Made by a program: the position numbers and the translations under genes. Shown here in pieces: positions 56,134 through 64,000 of a DNA stretch of 64,000 nucleotides (positions are counted from its first letter, which is position 1; the number at the start of each line of letters is the position of its first letter). The stretch comes from Neoechinorhynchus agilis (lineage: Eukaryota; Acanthocephala): positions 930,001-994,000 of the forward strand of contig CM121342.1 of NCBI GenBank assembly GCA_051530055.1. The letters are read 5' to 3'. Under the pieces are notes generated by a model. That model was not told the origin of the DNA and searched no databases. It worked only from the letters and a program-made list of their open reading frames with translations.

Positions 56134-57035
56134 GGTTTCATCATTACAGGGCTGCGTTCATTCAAAGACAAGGAAGTCTTGCAAATTGTTTCGAAGTTTC
56201 TAAAATTGCATTTTACTTCAATATAAAAGATTATACAATTGTGTATATTATTGCAATTAATTGCCTTCTTTTATTTATTCCACCTCTTAAAGTGCGTTAA
56301 ATTTCAAAGTTTATTTTATAAAGTTCATCAGTTTTTTATAACTAATTGGAATCCACAAAGTTGCAGCAACGCTTATCATATTAAAGGCGGAAATGTCTGT
56401 ATCATATCTTATAGATTCGTGCCACTAATAATGATCACAGGTTGCGCCATGAAATAATATTTAATTAGGCTCTCCTTGTATTCAAAGATTCCATTTTTTC
56501 GCGTCTTTTATTTTTAGATATTCTCTTAATGAAAAACTTTTATTGTTACTACTCGTTTTAGTGGATGACGCAAAGTTCGTTGTAAAAAAGGATTTCAGGG
56601 CTCAGTTTTCAACAGGTTAAAGCAGCTAAGTCAATGAATTTGAACATACAATTAAATGCCTAATCAAAACAGTTGATGTCCACAATAATTTGCTAATTTA
56701 TCTTTTTACTGGAAATAGTTTAGCTGAATTTTAAACTAGAGTATCTTTATAGGAAATCTAAATCATGGTAATCATAATGGTGGATGAAACATATTTTATT
56801 GAATTGAAATAATACCTACGAAAGCCTCGACTCATCAATCATCTAAAAAGATTCCAGTTGTTTTGTATTGAATGGCTCAGGTTCGCGGAAGTGTTATTCT
56901 CGTGGTTCGGAGACCGTATGTCCGCTCGTACCCCCTACGTTTTGTGTTTTTTCAACTGCTTATTCAACCCCATGTTATCCTTTTCGATTGTCCTTACCTT
57001 AGGAATTTAAACGGTTGAAACAAATTAACTTTTGA

Positions 57036-57068
57036 CCGATATTTCGGAGTTTTACTCCTTTTTTTCAG
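57036..57068 (-). ncRNA. Hammerhead-like core, PLE family 3
   Basis: CTGAAAA, a spacer, stem GGAGT/ACTCC, then GAAATATCGG. The stem is perfect; the first box keeps only CTGA. The position, 3' of the GIY-YIG part, is the same as in the other families. Confidence 0.4.
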
Positions 57069-58640
57069 AGTGCTGAAAAACACACGCAATCTACAAATGT
57101 AGAGTTAGAACAAAGTTAGTAAGGAAGCCAACTCGTCCCGTTGGTTGAGCACCCCGTCCCCTAAATACGATCATCCCCCTCAGTTCCACTTTTCACCTCT
57201 TGTGCTGTTATAGAACCGAAAACGTGGTTTTATTTAACTAACGGAACCGCGAAGACGTTTCATGGTACAACGAACGATAACGGTTAGTAATCGATAATAT
57301 AATTACATTTATGATGTAGTCGAAACTAATCGACATCACATGTGCAATGAACAATGTTTCTGTAAGCGAAAGTTCTAATCAGTTTCTCACTTGGTATTTC
57401 ACGGACGTCGAAAGCTTTGCTCCTTGACCTGGGTAGAACCTTGAGTGATGTTTGGCTCATGGTGTTGATCCGTAGGAGGCCGCCTTTAAGTTCAACGCGT
57501 TTCGTGTTCACAAATAAGTACGTGGAGCGGCCTCTCCATGTTCCCAATGTACACGATCCGGATCTGTTCTTATGCTGATAGACGACGTTGCTCCTCGTGA
57601 AAAGTGGCATTTCCGTAGACGTCCGACATTGGGCATTGCTACCAGCATGAGGAACGATATCGGACACAGTGGCGCTTCCTCGTGGTGGGCTGTTCTTAGT
57701 AGATTCTAGCTTAGTGTTGAAGAATTCCTTTGGACTAATCGAATCTCTAGATCTTTCTCCTTTAGGAGAGTCTTGAAGTCGCTCGTGAATTCTGTTATGT
57801 CTTTTATTATTCCCTCGTAAACTGACTAACACACCACGCTATGTTTGCACCCATAATACGCGTTTTACCGGTCGCGCATAATCGATCCAAATACCCTATG
57901 TCACAAATTCCTCGCTAACAAATGGGATCTCGAGGATCGGTAAGGATCGCTATTCTTTTCCTTCTTCCTCAAGTGTCCACCAATCAATTCCCCTAGGCAT
58001 TGGGACCTCTATATTTCCCTGTCCGCATTGTCCTTTCGAGCGAACATTTTCTTCAAAACCTCAACAGAGGTCCTCATAGCCTCCGGCGAAGCGAGGATAT
58101 ATTCTTGCTATCAATTTCTCGACGATCTCATCCCTTTAATTACTCCACGCACTTGTCGAAAATAAGAAGTGAGTGCGGAATTTTTATGCTTCATAGGTTG
58201 ATGACTGGACCAGTATGGTGGTCCCCATAACACGTTAGGCTTCCGAAATAATGGAGTTTACATTTTGCCTCGTGCTGAGCTTTTAACCAGGACGTCCAGA
58301 AACGAAGTCTCGCCATCACCATTCTCGCTATAGGTAGTTCACTGTATGTGGGGAACGTGACTATTCAGTATTGCATTTAATGAGTCGTTGTTATGGTAAG
58401 AATCAATCAGGATCATACATCATTCACACATACCGCTAACACATAATCACATCACTATGAAAGTCCGAGAAAGTGGACTACCACTTCCGCTTGCAGGTGT
58501 CAGCCAAGGTCGGAGCTAGTGGCGAGCCTATCGTAGAAACCTAAATGCGGTCATGCTCATGCACCATTGGATTAAGAATGCCACATACCAAGGTCCAAAC
58601 ATTGTTCGCTGCAATGCTTAGTGAGTACGTCGGCTGAAAA
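57036..58640 (-). mobile_element. Penelope-like element, family 3, degraded
   Basis: Minus-strand remnants in order: STIGSPLAPTLADTC (the reverse transcriptase MGSPLxPxxAD motif, about 58490-58540), SFLDVLVKSS (about 58295), TPLFRKPNV (about 58240), then a decayed GIY-YIG-like part (SNVVYQ, LGTWRGRSTY) at 57326-57620. The 3' tail at 57036-57068 has a hammerhead-like core ending GAAATATC. Several frame breaks; dead copy. Confidence 0.65.
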
Positions 58641-58912
58641 CATTGGTGAAGTGGATGTTCACATTGACCGTAAACATTCTGTAGTGCACAATGTTTATTT
58701 TCCTAATCTCAATCGCAAACGTTAAACCATCTTTAATGTGTGAAGCGGAGATTTGTAAAATTGATCTTAAAAATGCATTGATCTTTTTGGATGAGCGCTG
58801 ATTGGAGCGAATTTTTTGTCGCTAACTTGAGCCTAAAACTACTGGCCAACAAAGTGTCAAAAATCAATGAAAAATGACACCGAGCGTTGGAGGTGCTTAC
58901 AAATACGAAACG

Positions 58913-59108
58913 CTTTTTTATAGCGAATTATAATAATTGATTTATTTGATAATTTTCGACCTTCGCGTAGGCCTTCTTCAGTCTATTGTTTTCGGAAAGT
59001 CAAAGCTTTCTTGTATTTTCCTCCGAAAACAATAGACTGAAGAAGGTCTACACGAAGACAGAAAATTATCAAATCAATCAATCAATTATTATAATTCGCC
59101 ATAAAAAG
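58913..59108. repeat. Large inverted repeat, arms about 85 bp, loop about 25 bp
   Basis: The left arm (58913-58996) and right arm (59022-59108) are complementary with few changes. Each arm holds a PLE-tail-like hammerhead core reading outward: CTGAAGAAGG..., AAGGTC, GAAAATTATC on the minus strand at left, and the same on the plus strand at right. This is the smallest version of the head-to-head arrangement seen at 0.3-2.5 kb and 14.3-16.5 kb. Confidence 0.88.
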
Positions 59109-59633
59109 TAACTGATGAACATCTTTACAAAATATGAAACGCATTGCTTAATTTTTTTAAATTATTCACCTAACTAAATACAGAAAAACCAATAGTTTTT
59201 GATTACCTCAATGCTCATTGAACAACTTTGTTTAATTTTCTCATTTCACCTTAGATAGTTGTCTTTTTTGATTTGTTTACAACTTCGAATTAAAAACAAA
59301 CACTGTAAAGTTTGACTGAGTTGCTAAGGAAGTGTAATAAAATTTTGCACCCTGTCCACTGTTGTGTCAGACTACACTCAAAAAAATGCCATTTTTCTTT
59401 GTTCGTACAATTGTTAAAACACTTTTAATAGAATTGAAAAGTCGGCTATTAAATGCATAAAAGTATCTCTTGTGATATAACAGTAACAGCTTTTTGCAGT
59501 CTATTTTCCAATTCTGCAATGTTTTGCCGGCGAACCCACACAAGTGTCCTTTATCGTTCAACTCTCGTGAATTGTGGCTACTTGATAGTTTGTTTAAACT
59601 TTTTGTTTCTTGAATGATATTCTTATTTTAAAG

Positions 59634-60383
59634 GTATCCGCAACGGCTATATTATCGATTTCCATATGGGTATTTATGAAACCGTCATCGTATTCACTGA
59701 GGGCAATCAGCGCTATTACTGCTGTTCTAAGCCTTTTTCCTTTAATGGCTTCGCTTGCTGGACTAGCCGCTCTTGTGGCTATTTACCGGCTAAAAGCGGA
59801 CGATTTATGCCAAATGCTCATTAGAATTGTATATACCAAAGTACCTTTTTCTATGAAGCCCAAGGTGTTCGGTGCGTCAATGAATTTGTATTGATTAAAA
59901 AATTTCGATACATTTTATCGCTTTTTTCCATTTATTGGGATTACGTGTCTCCTAAAATTATGGATTAAGCTAATGTGACTGCTCGTTCCAAATTGAACAT
60001 ACGAGTTGGCTGTACTTTGATTCCTATTTTTAATGCAAACGGATTATTCCAATTCGACCATTTCAATTCCGATGGTTATAAGCGATCTGCTTCTCATGTG
60101 CACAAAAGCTACGATGATGACCCGAGCAGCTAAAAGCGCTACTTTTTTTATGATAAACGACTGAATAACGTTTTTTTAGTATGTGGGAATTATTATTTTG
60201 GCGGAAATATTCGGTCTGGCGTGTGGGATATCTTCATTGAGCATGAGATGTGAGTCAATATAGTCTGAAAGCAAAATCATCTACCATACCTTCGAATATT
60301 TAGCAGCAAGCGCTGATTTTACGTCCAATGAAACAATCGGCAGCTATTCTGTAAAACAATTAAACGACATTTGCCAACTCAAG
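59634..60383 (+). CDS. Tetraspanin-like membrane protein, partial
   Basis: Three exons join in phase: 59634-59840, 60180-60249, 60304-60383, with GT-AG introns. They encode two hydrophobic helices (AILSISIWVF and LSLFPLMASLAGLAALVAIY), a short charged loop with C (RLKADDLCQMLI), a third helix (YVGIIILAEIFGLACGI) and the start of an extracellular loop with a glycosylation site (NET). The layout resembles helices 2-3 and the large loop of a tetraspanin. The first exon(s) and the CCG-bearing loop were not found, so another small four-helix family is possible. Confidence 0.42.
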
Positions 60384-61586
60384 GTAAAATCATCTTCACA
60401 TGGTATCGTCTGTCTTGTTCTGAGCTTCTCTTACGTATGTTGCTATTTTGTAAGGGAAGATTTCAATTCTTCGATTTTCTGACCAGAATGCTGGTATATT
60501 TCTTGGATTCTTGCTTGCAAAGGAATTTGATATGCGGGCAATGAAGACGAACTTCCACGAGATGAAAGGGCAACCAGAAAGCATTAAAGGCTCTGTTCGA
60601 ATGGATACTAAATTCTAAAAATCTGTCTGCAAAAAAAGAACTCTACTTTGATAATGTTGAGATATGAGTTCAAACGTTCTTTGATTCATAGTAAAAATAT
60701 TAAAGTTTAAGGCATCAAGAAAGCATCGAGGTTGTCGGTCAGCAATCAATGCAGCGGAGAATTATGACCTTTTTCAAATATTGATGTAATTTTAAGGTGC
60801 AAGCAAATCTTTTATAGCTCCCATTTATAAGGACGAACGCAATCCTCAGTTGCACTATGAAGAGGGCAAAAAGGTCACTAAAGTCAGGTACAATTTAATC
60901 TTTAAACTCGGATTGCCAGTTTTCGCAGTATTCATTCGCGAAGAATCGTCTTATTACAGCTCGCGTAGATTATATATTATTTCACAGCGTTCAGATTTAA
61001 GATTGGAATCGAAAATACAATCCTATTTAGGGTCCAGATTGAACCACAGAAAGCCGTCGGAAACTGGTATTTAAGCAATCTTAGGCGCGCATTTTCAGTA
61101 TTTTTTAAAGAAATCAGAATGTTAAAAACTAGGTACAAACAGAATGTTTCCAGAAAGATCCATCGGGGATTAAATTTCCAAAATTAACCGCACTCATATA
61201 CCTCACGATTAGCATGTTTAGTATTAAGTCTAAAAACGATTAATATACATAATTTATAGAGAAAATAATATAGCCGTCGACATTGTTTTCCCATGGGGAA
61301 AATATACAAGCGGTCCGTTCAGAATTTTGCAACCGTCGTATTACTTGAATATGCAAGTTAATTGCATCTTCGTTTTTCCAGGTACGATTAGTTCAATGAT
61401 ACATCTCTTTGGATTATATTTCTAAGCGTAAAAATGATTCGCAGTCCAGAATATTTTTAAGGGTTGTCAGAATTTCTACTTATTATAATGCTTATTAAAA
61501 TATAGGAGAAAAGTGGTTTAAGCAAAACCAAAGTTCATTTCAGATTTCGTCTCATGGACATTACATAAATTGCGCATCGAAAGCAT
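60384..61586. other. Intergenic or intronic region, nothing recognised
   Basis: May contain the missing 3' exons of the membrane protein upstream. The frame at 60850-61074 (+) has no recognisable motif. Confidence 0.35.
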
Positions 61587-62738
61587 TTAATAAATTAAAG
61601 GCGAATTCTTTAACGATGATTCACTTGAAACTAAGGAAGGGATCTTTGATGAAAATCTTTCTAAATATTCAATCAGTGAATTCAGATTGACCGATTTCGC
61701 TTCATCTTTGTGGACCCGGTTCTTGATTTCGCTTAATTCGGACTCGTTTAATCGAATGCCAAGACTGCTAGTGAACATTTCAAGAATCCTTTCATCAACT
61801 CGATGAAGATCATTCTCCAACCCACAGAGAGATTGGCAGGCTATTAAACAACGATGAAGTGATTTTTCATCTAAAGGTAAGCGAACGTTGCCTTCACTTC
61901 TCCAAAAGCAATCATTTGTGAGAACTTCGAAAACATATATTTGTCCTTCTGCCAAAACGATAAGATATAAGCCGATACTTGCATGCTCATTACTACCGCC
62001 GAAACGCGCGTTTTCTACTCTCAATCCGCAATTGAACGTCGCAACTTGGACATTTTCCTTTATCACTTTTACAATGCCAGCGTGCTTCTCTTTGAAGAAC
62101 GCAAGAAATGGGTAGAAGTAATCCGAAAAATCACTTATAGGTGACATATTCGTCGATATTAGTTCAAGTCCATTTAATCGAAACAGTTTTAAAAGTCTGT
62201 TTTGTTGCGAACACAGAAATAATCCTTCTCCAAACGACCGAACGCTAGTTAGCTCTTCGCATATTTGTTTCTGCGTCACTTTTTCGCAGGATTGCGCACT
62301 AAGACGGTATACGAAGACCATTCCACTCTGGAAACCAATTAAAATGAAATCATTGTCGTTTTCTTTTAAGAAAACGCATCCGACTATACAATAAGTAAGA
62401 TTTTGGCACCAGCACGAGTCCAAAAGTGTCCATGAATTATTCAACCGAGTAAAAACAAGTAGGCATGACCCATTAAAGAGCACGGAAATGAAATTGTCGT
62501 TTTCAGAACAAGACATAGAAAATTCATTAAATTCGTGTTTAGGAATTATCAGTGAGTTTGACATTATCTGAGATATATTTAGTGTTTGCAAAAGTTGAAA
62601 CGTGTGCTGGCTCATGGCATGCATAATCATCCTCGCGTTTTTTAATCCTATAATAAAAATATGAGCCGAACTGCAAAATAGGAACTTGATAAGTAGTTCG
62701 TTTCCAGAATTTCGCTGTTGACTTTTCGTTTCAGTCAA
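61587..62738 (-). CDS. Unknown protein, beta-propeller-like, 383 residues
   Basis: A long minus-strand frame. Repeated hydrophobic strands such as FISVLFNGSCLLVFTRLNN, FILIGFQSGMVFVYRLS and GLYLIVLAEGQIYVFEVL suggest WD-like blades. The C-terminus is helical and charged (ESELSEIKNRVHKDEAKSVN). The family was not identified. The frame is open upstream of the first codon to an AG at about 62772, so the gene may continue into the frame at 62901-63490 through an intron; the splice signal is weak. No signal peptide. Confidence 0.55.
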   Translation of the reverse strand: MTETKSQQRNSGNELLIKFLFCSSAHIFIIGLKNARMIMHAMSQHTFQLLQTLNISQIMSNSLIIPKHEFNEFSMSCSENDNFISVLFNGSCLLVFTRLNNSWTLLDSCWCQNLTYCIVGCVFLKENDNDFILIGFQSGMVFVYRLSAQSCEKVTQKQICEELTSVRSFGEGLFLCSQQNRLLKLFRLNGLELISTNMSPISDFSDYFYPFLAFFKEKHAGIVKVIKENVQVATFNCGLRVENARFGGSNEHASIGLYLIVLAEGQIYVFEVLTNDCFWRSEGNVRLPLDEKSLHRCLIACQSLCGLENDLHRVDERILEMFTSSLGIRLNESELSEIKNRVHKDEAKSVNLNSLIEYLERFSSKIPSLVSSESSLKNSPLIY

Positions 62739-62900
62739 TTCAGAAATGGGTTTTAATAAAAAAAGAAGTAACTTCAGGATAAAGGGGGGGATAAAAGCAG
62801 AATTAGAAATTACGCATTTAAGATTACAAAGAAATTATTTGGAGGTTACATCAAAATCACACAATGAAATCAATAGTTAGTAATCTAGAAAAATTAAAAC

Positions 62901-63490
62901 TCATTTCTTTAAATCGAAATTGACTCGCTCGGCAGATATACGGCCCTTTGCAAACGGATACATTCGAGAAATGTCGGTTCCAGTCAAAATATTGCATTCA
63001 TCAATAGTTAGCAGAATTGGAAGCATTTTCGATATCTCTACCATATTTGTCAGACCTACTCTTCCTGTCATTTGGGTCACTACATTTTCAGGAAACCTTC
63101 GTACAATGCGGACAAATTGACCTTCGGATTCAAATAGGACAATGGATGGGGGTGATGCCGTCGTTGCTATCAAATCAGGAATCGCCATCGGCGATTTCGA
63201 CCTGCTAAAATCTCTGACGGATATGTGGGTGATTGGTCCGGTGTCGATGCATTCGACCTTTCGTCTAAGAACGAATTCATAGTCGTACACTCGAATAGCA
63301 GAGCCGGCACCAATCACTATTGTGTTTTCACCAAATTCAACCACTGGAGTGTAATTGAGATTAAGATTAAATCCGCGATATGGAAACTCATCACCAATGC
63401 CCGGTCCAATGATGATGTTTTGCACGGACGATCCAATTGGTCTAATGCATGGAAAGGTGTAAAATATTGTGGATGTTCGCGATTGAATTG
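62901..63490 (-). CDS. Unknown protein or upstream exon, beta-propeller-like
   Basis: Begins after a good acceptor (TTTCCTTTCAG) near 63500, so it is an internal or 3' exon. It reads IIIGPGIGDEFPYRG, NTIVIGAGSAIRVYDYEFVL, PDLIATTASPPSIVLFESEG and ILLTIDECNILTGTDI, again strand-rich and blade-like, ending at a TGA. It probably belongs with 61587-62738 as one gene of more than 550 residues. The 5' exons would be above 63500; nothing was recognised in 63510-64000. Confidence 0.5.
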
Positions 63491-64000
63491 AAGGGCCTTG
63501 GCTGAAAGGAAAATGAAAAATTAATTTTTGCCTGGTTATATAAGAATCCAGTTCGATTATCTGATAAACCGTCTCTAATTTTAGAGTTTATAGTTATCAA
63601 AATGGTTTTTCATTCCATTTCCCGTAGATAACATCTATAAGGGAAAGTTTAGTTTAAACCCGATATTCCTTACAAAAATTGGTCAATTTTTCTACAAAAC
63701 ATAGACTTCTAATATCAAATTCGTCAATTACAAATTCATTTAACTTTACGCAGCTAATTGCGTCATTGATTTCTGAACGATAAAACATTCCTTATTTACC
63801 ATTTGTCCAATAAAATTTCCCTATTCTGAAACCGTTTCAAAATAGGATAAAAGCGTCATTAATGCCGCCTTTTAGATCACTTTTAGCATTTGATAGCAAC
63901 CGATTTTTCACTACATCTGTTTAGTATTTCATTTCGGTCAATTTACTGCAAAAATAAACGAGATTGAAAAGGTTCAACAGTTTAAGATATTCATTTGAGC

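Overview
The window is AT-rich animal DNA from a compact invertebrate genome. A nematode is the best guess, possibly a clade I (Trichinella/Trichuris-like) worm. This is an inference from introns of about 45-65 nt with clean GT-AG ends, small closely spaced genes, a high-affinity choline transporter of the CHO-1 type, and short exons; no single marker proves it. Nothing bacterial was seen: no operons, no ribosome binding sites, no CRISPR.

Layout. 1-2508: a Penelope-like element (PLE) locus, probably at a contig edge. 3490-6213: choline transporter (+). 7395-8110: retroelement debris. 8440-8934: cyclophilin A (+), followed by a tandem duplication. 9932-16484: a second copy of the first PLE locus, with a degraded 4.3-kb LINE lying between the shared flanks. 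16747-20865: a small membrane protein, a KCTD/T1-domain protein and an unknown small gene (+). 23066-25133: torsin-family AAA+ ATPase (-). 26105-28948: pantothenate kinase (-), with a 142-144-bp tandem array in one intron. 31373-32415: SGT co-chaperone (-). 33000-35974: RTEL1-type helicase (-). 37284-38450: unknown acidic protein (-). 39062-39820: a different PLE (-). 40147-40227: tRNA-Ser(AGA) (-). 40852-43176: mitochondrial ribosomal protein mS29/DAP3 (-). 43236-49808: a retroelement-rich block. 50049-50681: p24 cargo receptor TMED2 (+). 50942-54740: a 293-bp satellite of about 13 units. 54835-59108: more PLE copies and a large inverted repeat. 59634-60383: a tetraspanin-like membrane protein (+). 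61587-63490: unknown beta-propeller-like proteins (-).

The host genes are unrelated housekeeping or neuronal genes and do not form a pathway. The mobile DNA is the distinctive part. There are at least three PLE families with GIY-YIG domains and hammerhead-ribozyme-like 3' tails. There are also at least three subfamilies of a LINE with a restriction-like endonuclease (REL) domain, mostly present as very short 3' ends with shared termini, and fragments of a second LINE type. The most noteworthy signals are the conserved hammerhead-like cores, the recurring head-to-head inverted arrangement of PLE halves, an in-frame TGA in an otherwise intact pantothenate kinase exon, a torsin with GKS rather than GKN in Walker A, and the 293-bp satellite. 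Exon limits were worked out by hand from reading frame and GT/AG signals and should be treated as models.
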